DNA from: an uncultured Planctomycetia bacterium
GTDB taxonomy: Bacteria; Planctomycetota; UBA1135; GCA-002686595
Length of the DNA stretch: 19,982 bases
NCBI GenBank assembly: GCA_938003765.1
Contig: CALKYE010000185.1
Span: forward strand, 1 to 19,982
Direction: 5' to 3'
Numbering within the stretch: position 1 is the first letter of the stretch; every line of letters starts with the position of its first letter. A model generated the notes under the pieces. That model made no database searches, had not been told where the DNA came from, and saw nothing but the letters and a program-made list of their open reading frames with translations. The position numbers and the translations under genes are program-made. Below, in pieces: positions 7,163 through 14,963 of this stretch.

Positions 7163-7735
7163 ATGCACGCCATTGCTCAACCTCGAGTTGCTGGACGCCG
7201 ACGCCGCGGCGTCTCGATGATCGAGGTGCTCATCGCGCTCGTGATGTTCACGATCGCCGCGGTGGCGTACGCGGGCGCGCTCGCGTCGACTTCCGAGTCG
7301 AGCGCCGAACGACGCGCTGCGAGCCTCGCGGCCGCCGCCGCGCGCGACGTGGTCGAACGCATGCGCAGCCTGCCGGGCCACGAGCGCTTCGCGAGCTACA
7401 ACACGAATGCGGCCGACGATCCCGGCGGCGCTGGCACGGCGCCGGGCGCGGCGTTCGACGTCGACGGGTTGAGCCCGGTCGACGGCGACGAGGACGGACG
7501 CGTGGGCGAGATCTGGTTCCCCACCACGGCCGGCGCACTGCGCGAGGACGTGACCGACGTGCGCCTGGGCATGCCGCGCGACCTCGACGGGGACACGCTG
7601 ATCGACGCGCTCGATCACTCCGCCGACTACGTGATCCTGCCGGTGCGCATCCGCGTCGTGCACCAGGTGCAGGGCGCGAGGCGCATCTTCGAGCTGCACA
7701 CCGAACTCGTCGACTGGAGCTCGTCGACGCCGTGA
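7163..7735 (+). CDS. Minor pseudopilin, GspI/PilV-like
   Basis: This 190-residue protein has a type IV prepilin leader, RRRRG|VSMIEVLIALVMF: cleavage after G16 and the conserved glutamate at mature position 5 (E21), followed by a hydrophobic helix. It would be processed by prepilin peptidase and assembled at the tip of a type II secretion pseudopilus or type IV pilus. Valine instead of Phe or Met at mature position 1 is uncommon. The globular part holds two acidic loops like calcium sites, DGDEDGRVGE (107-116) and DLDGDTLID (140-148). The start is ATG 7163, without a strong ribosome site. It leads a pilV-pilW-pilX-like operon, and its stop overlaps the GTG of the next gene. No secretion ATPase or major pilin is visible, so whether it serves a T2SS or a pilus is open. 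Confidence 0.85.
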   Translation: MHAIAQPRVAGRRRRGVSMIEVLIALVMFTIAAVAYAGALASTSESSAERRAASLAAAAARDVVERMRSLPGHERFASYNTNAADDPGGAGTAPGAAFDVDGLSPVDGDEDGRVGEIWFPTTAGALREDVTDVRLGMPRDLDGDTLIDALDHSADYVILPVRIRVVHQVQGARRIFELHTELVDWSSSTP

Positions 7736-8334
7736 AGCCCGTCGGACAATCGCCGCGCAGCCGCGGCTTCAGCCTGCTCGAGCTGCTCATCGCGATCGGC
7801 GTGGCGGGTCTGATCTTCGCCAACGTCGGGCTGGTGCTGCGCTCGGGTTCCGACTCGCGCGAGCGCGACGCGACCCGCGGCGACCTCGACGTGCAGATCG
7901 ACCGCACGCTCGACCGGATCGCGCTGTCGCTGATGAGCGCCAGCGTCGACTCGCTCGATCCCACCGCCCCGTCGCCGGCGTTCCAGAGCGCGCTGGAGTA
8001 CGTGCAGAACCTCGGCGTGCAGAACGGCGAGGTCGTCCTGGGCGACGCCGAGCGGATCGAGCTGGTCGTGAACGGCGGCCGCGTGCAGTGGCGCCAGCGC
8101 CCCGGCGAGCTCGACGAACGCATGGTCGTGTGGACGCGCTGGGTGGCCGAGTACCTCGACGGCGAGGAGGCCAACGGCGTCGACGACAACGGCAACGGAC
8201 TGATCGACGAGACCGGGCTGGCGTTCGTCGTCTCCGGAACGCAGGTCGAGATCTTCCTGTGCCTGGAACGCCGCAGCGACGACGGCGAGATCGTGCGCCA
8301 CCAGAGATCAGCGGTCGTCGCGTGCCGCAACTGA
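7732..8334 (+). CDS. Minor pseudopilin, GspJ/PilW-like
   Basis: This 200-residue prepilin-like protein has the leader RSRG|FSLLELLIAIGVAG, with cleavage after G12 and E17 at mature position 5. The hydrophobic helix is followed by a region of about 170 residues. The start is GTG 7732-7734, whose bases overlap the stop of the preceding pseudopilin gene (GTGA), so translation is probably coupled. An acidic loop, DDNGNGLIDE (151-160), resembles calcium-binding dockerin/EF-hand-type loops, as do loops in the partner encoded upstream. Position after the GspI/PilV-like gene and length fit GspJ/PilW. It likely forms the pseudopilus tip complex with the preceding protein and the PilX-like protein downstream. 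Confidence 0.85.
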   Translation: MKPVGQSPRSRGFSLLELLIAIGVAGLIFANVGLVLRSGSDSRERDATRGDLDVQIDRTLDRIALSLMSASVDSLDPTAPSPAFQSALEYVQNLGVQNGEVVLGDAERIELVVNGGRVQWRQRPGELDERMVVWTRWVAEYLDGEEANGVDDNGNGLIDETGLAFVVSGTQVEIFLCLERRSDDGEIVRHQRSAVVACRN

Positions 8335-8344
8335 ACTCGACGGA

Positions 8345-8351
8345 AGAGGAG
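8345..8351 (+). promoter_or_regulatory. Strong Shine-Dalgarno for the PilX-like gene
   Basis: AGAGGAG lies five bases before the ATG at 8357. It is the clearest ribosome site in the pseudopilin operon, where the other starts rely on stop/start overlap or weak sites. It fixes the start of the PilX-like protein. Confidence 0.7.
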
Positions 8352-8356
8352 CCAAC

Positions 8357-9805
8357 ATGAGCCGACGAAACCTCGCACGATCCAAACGCCGCGGCGCGGT
8401 GCTGCTCGCGTGCCTGGGGATCGTGCTCACGATGGCCGCCATGAGCGCGCTGCTCTTGCAGTTGGAGACGACGCGCGCGCGCCAGCAGCTCTTCAGCGCG
8501 GATCAGAAGCGCGCGTTGAACCTCGCAGAGGCGGGGCTCGCCGAGGCCTACTACGGGCTGACGATCGGGATGACCGGCGTCGTCGGCTCCCGCGGCGCGC
8601 CCGCGCGCTTCGGAGACGGGCTGTTCTGGGTCGAGACGACCGAGCTGCCCAACGAGTTGATCAGCCTCGAGAGCACCGGCATGTGCGGCATCGGCCGCGC
8701 GACGCTGGGGCTCGTGGTGCGGCGGGTGCCGGTGTCGATCGCGTCGCTCGGCGTGATGGGCGGCGATCAGGTCACGATCGGCAATCGCGTGCTGGTCGAC
8801 AGCTACGACTCGCGCGAGAGCGCAGCGCCGACCGGCGACGCGCCTCCGTCGAACAGTTTCCGCGTGCAGAGCAACGGCGACATCACCGTCGGAGGCAACG
8901 CCCGCATTCTGAGCGACGCCATTCCGGGGCCGTCGGGATCCGTGCTGCTCGCGACGGGCGCGACGGTCACGGGCGCGACGACGCCGAGCTCTGCGCCGGT
9001 CACGCTGCCGTCGATCGACATGCCGACGCTGCCGACCAAGAGCTTCACATCGCCGATCCTGCCGACGGAAGTCACGCTCGCGGCGGGCGAGGGCGCGTAC
9101 GACGGGGTGACGATTCTCGCCGGCTCCAAGCTCACCGTCTCCGGCCCTGCGACGGTTTCGATCGAGGAGTTGTCGATCGGCGCGCTCGGACACCTGCACT
9201 TCGACACCAGCGCCGGACCGGTCACGATCTACGTCAAGAACTGGCTCAATTTGGATTCCACGGCGAAGGTCACCTTCTCCGATCGCGATCCCAAGCTGGT
9301 GACGTTGATGGTCGGCGCGTCGCAGACCATCGACCACAACGGCGACCTGCTTCCCGATGCGCCCGTCAACTTCGCCTACTCGGGCGTGTTCTACGGCTCG
9401 GTGTACGCCCCGCAGGCGCGCGTCGCGCTGCCGAGCGGGTTCGAGTTCTTCGGCGCGATCGCGGCGAAGGAACTGGCCGTGGGCGGCAACGCGAAGGTGC
9501 ACTTCGACGTCGCGCTGGAGACCGAGAGCAACGGTGACGCGAGCGCGGTCAGCAAGCTCGCCTGGCGCGTGGTCGACGTGCCCGCCGAAGTGGCGCGTCG
9601 GCTCTCTCCCGATCCTTTCGATGCGCTCGGCGTCGACGCCACGACGCTCGAGAAGCCGGTGGACGCGCACGAGGACGCCGCGTACCAGATCCACATCCTC
9701 TACATCGACCTGACCGACACCGCGCGCACCTACCGTGGTCCGGAGGCGGCGTTCGACTGGAGCCAGGTCAAGACCGTCACCAAGATCCTGCGACAACTGC
9801 TGTGA
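8357..9805 (+). CDS. PilX-like pilus assembly protein with long beta-rich extra region
   Basis: This 482-residue protein has a basic N-terminus, a hydrophobic helix (about 13-36, GAVLLACLGIVLTMAAMSAL) and the PilX-type motif ALNLAEAGLAEAYY (53-66). It lacks a clear prepilin Gly-x4-Glu site, as is common for PilX/GspK-like proteins. The remaining 400 or so residues are Gly/Thr/Ser-rich and predicted mostly beta. They contain related phrases, VGGNARI near 180 and VGGNAKVHFDV near 376, that give a polymer-forming or beta-helix look. Similar long domains occur on PilX-like proteins of bacteria with T2SS/pilus operons, and their role (surface passenger or pilus tip) is not known to me. The gene has a strong ribosome site and its stop overlaps the next ATG. 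It is much longer than classical PilX proteins of about 200 residues. Confidence 0.8.
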   Translation: MSRRNLARSKRRGAVLLACLGIVLTMAAMSALLLQLETTRARQQLFSADQKRALNLAEAGLAEAYYGLTIGMTGVVGSRGAPARFGDGLFWVETTELPNELISLESTGMCGIGRATLGLVVRRVPVSIASLGVMGGDQVTIGNRVLVDSYDSRESAAPTGDAPPSNSFRVQSNGDITVGGNARILSDAIPGPSGSVLLATGATVTGATTPSSAPVTLPSIDMPTLPTKSFTSPILPTEVTLAAGEGAYDGVTILAGSKLTVSGPATVSIEELSIGALGHLHFDTSAGPVTIYVKNWLNLDSTAKVTFSDRDPKLVTLMVGASQTIDHNGDLLPDAPVNFAYSGVFYGSVYAPQARVALPSGFEFFGAIAAKELAVGGNAKVHFDVALETESNGDASAVSKLAWRVVDVPAEVARRLSPDPFDALGVDATTLEKPVDAHEDAAYQIHILYIDLTDTARTYRGPEAAFDWSQVKTVTKILRQLL

Positions 9806-11103
9806 TGCGCGTCGTCGCACTCTTCGCAGCCGGCGTGGCGCTGGTGTCGCCAGCGGCGTCGCAGCAGCCGTCGCCGGCTCCGGTCGGCGCGGACGCCGCG
9901 TTGACTGCCGCGCCCGACACGCGTCTGGATTCGCTGATCGCCGCGTGCTCCAGCGTCGAGCGCGACCAGACCATCCACGCTCTGCTGCGTGAGCGCGAGT
10001 TCGTCAGCTGGGCCGTGCGCGTGCGCCTGGGCCTCGGCGCGAGCCGCGTGGCGTGGGACGAGTGCGTGCTCGACGTGACGACGCGCGCCTTGCGCTCGTG
10101 CGCCAACCTGACGCGCGACGAGATCATCGCGCAGCTCTTCGAAGCCCCCGAGCCGATGCCGTTCGCGGCGGCGATGACGTTGCTCGGAGAGCTCGGCGAC
10201 GAACGTGACCTCACGATGCTCGTCGACTGGGCGGGCGCCTACACCTTGTTCACGGGCGCCGACGAGTTCTCCAGCGAAGTGAGTGAAGCGCTGCGATCGG
10301 GTTGCGCGCGCCTGGCCGCGCTGTCGGCGCGCGAGCACGCGCTGTGGCGCCAAGAACTCCAGCGCGCGCCCGAGCCGCTGCGCGTCGCCATGATTCGAGG
10401 GCTGGCCGATGCCGGGACCGATCACGCGCTCGCGCGCATGTCCGAGCAGCTCGGCGAGGAGCTGGTGAGCGATGCGATCGTGCTCGCCGAACTCGCGCGC
10501 GCGGCGCGACGCCAGGACCGTCTCTACGACGAGACCGTGCGACGCCGCGTGCGCGAGCGCCTCACGCCGGACAGCGAGCTGCGTCGCGAGGCCGCGTTGT
10601 GCGCCGGCGCGCTCGGCGACGAGGAAGCCGTGACGGGATTGGTGACGTTGCTCGGCGACACGTCGGCGGGCGTGCGCTCGAACGCGCTGTGGGCGCTCGA
10701 ACACATCACCGCGAGGCGCATCGGCGCCAACGACGCGAGTTGGTCGCGCTGGCTCACTTCCGAGATGAACTGGTGGCACGACGAAGCCCCGGCGCTGCTC
10801 CGAGAGCTCGCCGGCGCCGACGCGCGCGAGCGCGTGCTGGCCGCCAGCGCCCTGGTTTCCCACCGCTTCCCGCGCCACTCGCTCGCGCACGAGCTCGCGG
10901 CGGCGCTCCCGCTCACCGATCGCGGCGCGGCCCCGATCGTTCTCGCCGGTCTGCGCCAGCTCGGCTCGATGAGCGCGATCGCGCCGCTCGAGAAGCTCCG
11001 CCCGCACGTCCCCGATGACGCGGTTCGTGCGGACATCGATGCGACGCTCGCAGCCCTGCGGGGCCAGCCTGCGACGCGCGGCCGGGAAACACAGTCCCAG
11101 TAG
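9805..11103 (+). CDS. Secreted HEAT-repeat protein
   Basis: This 432-residue protein starts with a signal peptide (MRVVALFAAGVALVSPAASQ, cleavage near residue 20). The remainder is alpha-helical with repeated Leu/Ala/Arg patterns of the HEAT type. The clearest repeat is DEEAVTGLVTLLGDTSAGVR followed by SNALWALEHITARR, near residues 272-307. A tryptophan cluster follows (SWSRWLTSEMNWW, about 312-324), a feature seen in periplasmic HEAT proteins of high-GC environmental bacteria. No catalytic motif is visible; such solenoids usually bind other proteins. The start is ATG 9805, which overlaps the previous stop (TGATG), so it is the last gene of the pseudopilin operon. A role as a scaffold or partner for the pseudopilus is inferred from position only. 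A GTG at 9802 would add one residue. Confidence 0.82.
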   Translation: MRVVALFAAGVALVSPAASQQPSPAPVGADAALTAAPDTRLDSLIAACSSVERDQTIHALLREREFVSWAVRVRLGLGASRVAWDECVLDVTTRALRSCANLTRDEIIAQLFEAPEPMPFAAAMTLLGELGDERDLTMLVDWAGAYTLFTGADEFSSEVSEALRSGCARLAALSAREHALWRQELQRAPEPLRVAMIRGLADAGTDHALARMSEQLGEELVSDAIVLAELARAARRQDRLYDETVRRRVRERLTPDSELRREAALCAGALGDEEAVTGLVTLLGDTSAGVRSNALWALEHITARRIGANDASWSRWLTSEMNWWHDEAPALLRELAGADARERVLAASALVSHRFPRHSLAHELAAALPLTDRGAAPIVLAGLRQLGSMSAIAPLEKLRPHVPDDAVRADIDATLAALRGQPATRGRETQSQ

Positions 11104-11153
11104 CCGCACGCGCGGGCCAACGGGCTCAAGCGACCGTGCTCCCTGGTCGATTC

Positions 11154-11177
11154 GCGCGGCGAGGAATCCCCCCGCGC
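11154..11177 (+). promoter_or_regulatory. Hairpin presenting the ribosome site before the HAMP gene
   Basis: GCGCGG (11154-11159) can pair with CCGCGC (11172-11177), leaving the purine-rich GAGGAA (11161-11166) in a 12-base loop right before the ATG at 11179. It may bring a distant ribosome site closer or modulate access. With this base composition it may also be chance. Confidence 0.25.
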
Positions 11178-11178
11178 C

Positions 11179-11631
11179 ATGACCCGCTACCGCCGTCGAC
11201 TTCGTCTGATCCTTCCGAGAGTGCAGCTGCGCTTGATCGGCGCCATGGCAGCCGTCGCGGCGATGGCTCTGCTGCTCGAGTACACGCTGCTCGTGCGAGG
11301 CATGCTCCAGCTCGCGGAGACCCTGCCCAACGACCGTCAGTTGCTCGTGGCGCAAGCCTCGGGAAGCCTGGGCTGGGTGCTGAGCGCCTCGATCGGGATG
11401 GTGCTGCCCGTGTTGGTCCTCGTGGCCATTCTGGTCTCGCACCGCTTCTGCGGCCCGATCTACCGCTTCCACGTCTACCTCCGCGCGGTCGCCGCCGGAA
11501 CCGAGCGCGGCGAGTGCCATCTGCGCAAGGGCGACGACCTGCAGGAGCTGTGTGACCTGATCAACAAGACCACCGCCGCCGCGCGCCAGTCCGCACCCGT
11601 CGAGGGCGCGTCCAACCGCCACGCGGCCTGA
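11179..11631 (+). CDS. Two-helix membrane protein with HAMP-like domain
   Basis: This 150-residue protein has a basic N-terminus, a transmembrane helix at about 18-39, a short outside segment of about 25 residues, a second helix at about 65-87 and a HAMP-like module at about 88-130. Visible HAMP features are the proline in RFCGPIYRFHVYLRAV, the amphipathic first helix and the connector, then LRKGDDLQELCDLIN. No output domain follows. Stand-alone HAMP proteins like this occur beside signal transduction genes. It is followed after 12 bases by a sensor kinase with its own HAMP domain, so a heteromeric signalling role is plausible but not shown. Three cysteines (C91, C113, C125) lie in or near the HAMP region. 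Confidence 0.8.
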   Translation: MTRYRRRLRLILPRVQLRLIGAMAAVAAMALLLEYTLLVRGMLQLAETLPNDRQLLVAQASGSLGWVLSASIGMVLPVLVLVAILVSHRFCGPIYRFHVYLRAVAAGTERGECHLRKGDDLQELCDLINKTTAAARQSAPVEGASNRHAA

Positions 11632-11643
11632 CGCGCTCGAGCC

Positions 11644-13569
11644 GTGTCCCTCCGCGCACGCATCGCGCTGATCCTCGCGGCCGTTGTGGTCGGCTACGCG
11701 CTCGTGGATCAGACGCTGCAGCACACGCTGGTGCTGCCGCGCTTTGCGCAGCTCGAGCTCGACAACGCGCGCGCCGAGATCGAGCGCGTGCGAGCGGCGC
11801 TGCTCGACGAGGTCGAGCGCGTCGACGCCCACGGACGGCGCATGGCGTCCTCCGACGAGCTGTGCAACTTCGTGGACAGCGCGGAGCAGAGCGTCCCGGC
11901 CAGCTACGTGGAGTCCAACTTCGGCGCGGGATCGTTCCGCGCCGCTGGGCTGAACCTGATCTACGTCGTCGCGCGCGACGGCGCCGTGCGCTTCGGCGGG
12001 TTCATCAACCTGGCGGACGGTTCGCGCCTGCGCTGGCGCGACGTCGACATGCAGCGCTTCGCCACCTCGCACTCGCTGCTCGTCAAGCATCGTCGCAGCG
12101 CGGATGGCGGTGAACTGACGCCGCTGAGCGTGCAGGGCCTCGTTCTCACCGACGCCGGGCCGATGGCCACGAGCTCGCGACCGATCCTCGCCAGCGACGG
12201 CCACGGCCCGTGGCGCGGAACGCTGATCGTCGGAAGGCTGCTGTCCGCCGACGTGGTCGAGCGCGTCGCGCGCCAAACCAAGACTCGCGTGGCTCTGTGG
12301 TCGCTCGACAGCGAGGACATCCCCGCCGAGGACCGCGAGCAACTGGACATCGTGACGAGCTCCCCCGAGCCGGCCGTGGTCGAGCGCTCGGACGAGTGGC
12401 TCGCCGCGTACGCCACCTTGAACGACGCGCGCGACATTCCGGCGCTGCTGGTGCGCGCCGACGTGCCGCGCCCGATCTCGCGCAGCGGAAGTGAAGCCGC
12501 GCGCTACGCGTTCATCTCGACGGCCACGTCGGGCTTCCTGCTGCTGCTGGTGCTGCTGTACGTCCTGCGCCGCTCGGTGATCGACCCGATCACCCAGCTC
12601 ACGCGGCACGCCCTCGAGATCGGCGCCAGCGACGACTACTCGCGGCGCCTGGACGTCCAGCGCGACGACGAACTCGGCGCCCTGGCGCGCGAGTTCGACG
12701 GCATGCTCGAGAAGCTCGAGCGCTCGCACGCCGCGATGGTGCGCGCCGCTCGCGACGCGGGCATGTCGGAGATCGCCACCGGCATCCTCCACAACATCGG
12801 CAACGTGCTGAACAGCGTGAACGTGTCAGCCAACCTGCTGACGGCGCAACTGAAGGAGAGCAAGCTCGCCAAGCTCGAGAAGCTGCGCGAGCTGGTCGAG
12901 TCCAAGGGCGAGCGACTGAGCGAGTTCATCGCCGCCGATCCCAAGGGCAAGCACGTGGCGCCGTTCCTGGGCGAGGTCACGCGCGCGCTGCGCGTCGAGC
13001 ACGACGAACGCGCGCAGGAGCTGCGCTCGCTCTCGGAAGGCATCGAGCACATGCGCTCGCTCGTCGCCGCGCAGCAGGAGCTGGCCGGAACGAGCGAGGT
13101 GCGCGAGGCCGTCGACCTGCGCGCTCAGCTCGCGCTCGCGGCCGACATCGCCGGGCGCGCCGTCGGCCCCAGCGCCGCGCGCGTCGAGTACGACATCGCC
13201 GACGTCGGCCGACCGCGCCTGGACCGGCACAAGCTGGTCCAGATCCTCGTCAACCTCGTCAAGAACGCGTCCGAGTCCATCGCCGAACGCGGTCAAGGCG
13301 GGAGCATCCGAGTGCGCGCTGCACTGGTCGAGGACACGCTGCGCATCGAAGTGCGCGACGAAGGCGTCGGAATCGCGGCCGAGAACCTGACGCGCATCTT
13401 CCACCACGGTTTCACCACCAAGCCCGGCGGACACGGCTTCGGCCTGCACTCGTCCGCCAACGCCGCCGTCGAGATGGGAGGCCGCCTGAGCGCGCTGAGC
13501 GACGGGCCGGGCCACGGCGCGACCTTCGTACTCGAGTTGCCACTGGAGCGGCGCGCGCAGGCCGCTTGA
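11644..13569 (+). CDS. CHASE4-HAMP sensor histidine kinase
   Basis: This 641-residue membrane kinase has a first transmembrane helix at about 5-24 and a periplasmic CHASE4-type sensor domain at about 30-285; the opening SLRARIALILAAVVVGYAL and the following LPRFAQLE match that family. A second helix lies at about 288-308, with a HAMP domain at about 309-365. The phosphoacceptor is H383 in the variant H-box TGILHNIGNVLNSVNV, a form seen in one group of two-component kinases. The HATPase region shows the N box with N541 (NLVKNASESI), the G1 box at D572 (DEGVGI), the F box (FHHGFTTK) and the G2 box GGHGFGLHSS. The start is a GTG at 11644, supported by the N-terminal match. The receiver protein encoded 10 bases downstream is the obvious partner. 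The ligand of the CHASE4 domain is unknown. Confidence 0.9.
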   Translation: MSLRARIALILAAVVVGYALVDQTLQHTLVLPRFAQLELDNARAEIERVRAALLDEVERVDAHGRRMASSDELCNFVDSAEQSVPASYVESNFGAGSFRAAGLNLIYVVARDGAVRFGGFINLADGSRLRWRDVDMQRFATSHSLLVKHRRSADGGELTPLSVQGLVLTDAGPMATSSRPILASDGHGPWRGTLIVGRLLSADVVERVARQTKTRVALWSLDSEDIPAEDREQLDIVTSSPEPAVVERSDEWLAAYATLNDARDIPALLVRADVPRPISRSGSEAARYAFISTATSGFLLLLVLLYVLRRSVIDPITQLTRHALEIGASDDYSRRLDVQRDDELGALAREFDGMLEKLERSHAAMVRAARDAGMSEIATGILHNIGNVLNSVNVSANLLTAQLKESKLAKLEKLRELVESKGERLSEFIAADPKGKHVAPFLGEVTRALRVEHDERAQELRSLSEGIEHMRSLVAAQQELAGTSEVREAVDLRAQLALAADIAGRAVGPSAARVEYDIADVGRPRLDRHKLVQILVNLVKNASESIAERGQGGSIRVRAALVEDTLRIEVRDEGVGIAAENLTRIFHHGFTTKPGGHGFGLHSSANAAVEMGGRLSALSDGPGHGATFVLELPLERRAQAA

Positions 13570-13579
13570 GGACCACACC

Positions 13580-14893
13580 ATGCCGAGCATCGACAACCGA
13601 CGCATCTTGATCGTGGACGACAACGCTGCGATCCACGGCGACTTCAAGAAGATCCTGGGCGGCAAGTCGCAGGACGACTCCGCGCTCGTCGCGAGCGAAG
13701 ACGCGCTGTTCGGCGACGACGCCGCGCAACCGGCGTCGACGAGCGCCGCTCAGTCCGTCGCGGGCCAGAGCTACGAGCTCGCCTTCGCGCTGCAGGGCCG
13801 TGACGCGCTCGCGGCGGTGGAAGCCGCGCGCAAGGCCGGAACTCCGTTCGCGCTCGCCTTCGTCGACATGCGCATGCCGCCGGGCTGGGACGGCGTCGAG
13901 ACGATCCAGAACCTGTGGCAGGTCGAGCCCGACCTGCAGGTCGTGATCTGCACGGCGTTCTCGGACTACAGCTGGCCCGAGATGGTCGAGAAGCTCGGCC
14001 GCACGGATCGCCTGCTGATCCTCAAGAAGCCCTTCGACGCCGTCGAAGTCGCGCAGCTCGCGTCGGCGCTCACCGAGAAGTGGAACACGCTGATGAACGA
14101 GCGGACCCACCTCGAGAGCGTCAAGCGCGCGGAGATGCAGGCGCGCGCGTACGCGTCGTCGCTCGAGACGGTCAATCGCGCGCTCGAGACTTCGTGGGCC
14201 AAGGCCGACGCCGAAGTGAGAGACAACCGACGCATGCTGCTGCGCGCGGCGGACGAGCTGCTCGCGCCCGCGCTCTCGGTCGTGGCCGATGCGCTGGCGA
14301 CGAGCGACCTCGAGCGCGACCCCGAGGCCTTCGAGTACGCCAGCGAGAACGCGCGCCACCTGGCCCACGCGCTCGAGCAGTTCATCGCGCTGGCCCGTCT
14401 CAATGGCGCGGCCAACACGACGCCGCCGCGCCCGGTCGACGCGCCGTCGCTGGTCGCGCGCGTCGTCGCGAGCGTCGACAAGCCCCAGCGGGAGCGCATC
14501 CGCATCGACACGAGCCACGCGCCGGCGCCCGACGCGTTGCTGTCCGACATCGACCAGCTCGCGACGGCGCTGCGCGAACTCGTGGACAACGCCCTGCGCT
14601 GCTCGCGCGACGGCGAAGTGCTCCTGAGCGTCGCGACCTCGCCGAGCGACTCGCGCAACGACGCCTGCGTCTCGTTCATCGTCGAGGACCACGGCCCCGG
14701 GGTCTCACGCGACGCGCTCAAGCGCCTGTTCGAGCCCTTCGGCCACGCCCCCGTCGACGGCGTCGACTCGGGAGGCGCCGGACTCGGACTCGCGCTCGCT
14801 CGGCGCATCGCTGAAGCGCTCGGCGGCGGCTTGAGCTACGAGCCCGCGGAGTCGGGCGGATCGCGCTTCCGGCTGCACGTGCCGGCGACGTGA
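13580..14893 (+). CDS. Receiver domain joined to a histidine-kinase-like ATPase, H-box histidine missing
   Basis: This 437-residue soluble protein begins with a receiver domain (about 1-170): acidic D13/D14 (ILIVDDNAAIH), phosphoacceptor D96 (FVDMRMPPGWDG) and K150 (LILKKPFD). About 40 extra residues sit between the acidic pair and D96, a feature of a receiver subfamily that I recognise from the PPGWDG and ILKKPFD wording. A probable coiled-coil or helical linker (about 170-215) leads to a kinase-like core. The H-box position reads AADELLAPAL (223-232), where kinases have SHELRTPL, so the histidine is replaced by D225. The ATPase part is intact-looking: RELVDNALRCS (N box), EDHGPGVS (G1) and GGAGLGLALARR (G2). 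GAGG just upstream supports ATG 13580. It may be phosphorylated by the preceding kinase and act as a pseudokinase output or a phosphatase. Confidence 0.87.
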   Translation: MPSIDNRRILIVDDNAAIHGDFKKILGGKSQDDSALVASEDALFGDDAAQPASTSAAQSVAGQSYELAFALQGRDALAAVEAARKAGTPFALAFVDMRMPPGWDGVETIQNLWQVEPDLQVVICTAFSDYSWPEMVEKLGRTDRLLILKKPFDAVEVAQLASALTEKWNTLMNERTHLESVKRAEMQARAYASSLETVNRALETSWAKADAEVRDNRRMLLRAADELLAPALSVVADALATSDLERDPEAFEYASENARHLAHALEQFIALARLNGAANTTPPRPVDAPSLVARVVASVDKPQRERIRIDTSHAPAPDALLSDIDQLATALRELVDNALRCSRDGEVLLSVATSPSDSRNDACVSFIVEDHGPGVSRDALKRLFEPFGHAPVDGVDSGGAGLGLALARRIAEALGGGLSYEPAESGGSRFRLHVPAT

Positions 14894-14963
14894 GCGCGCC
14901 TGGGGCGCAACGCCTCACTCGATGAGCGTCGCAATGTCGGACCCGCGCGTCCGAGCGCTCACG
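14889..14963. terminator. Branched inverted-repeat structure between convergent genes
   Basis: CGTGAGCGC (14889-14897) and GCGCTCACG (14955-14963) form a nine-base perfect inverted repeat that contains the stop codons of both converging genes. Inside lie TCGGAC (14937-14942)/GTCCGA (14949-14954), a perfect six-base hairpin, and an alternative small hairpin GCGCC-TGG-GGCGC at 14896-14908. It could end transcription from both sides. No T-tract is present. Confidence 0.4.

Noticed and set aside
9730..12792. Open frame of 1020 codons on the minus strand
   Set aside because: It lies antisense to the HEAT, HAMP and kinase genes, has repetitive Arg/Ala/Gln/His-rich composition and no domain. Very high GC at third codon positions keeps such antisense frames open.
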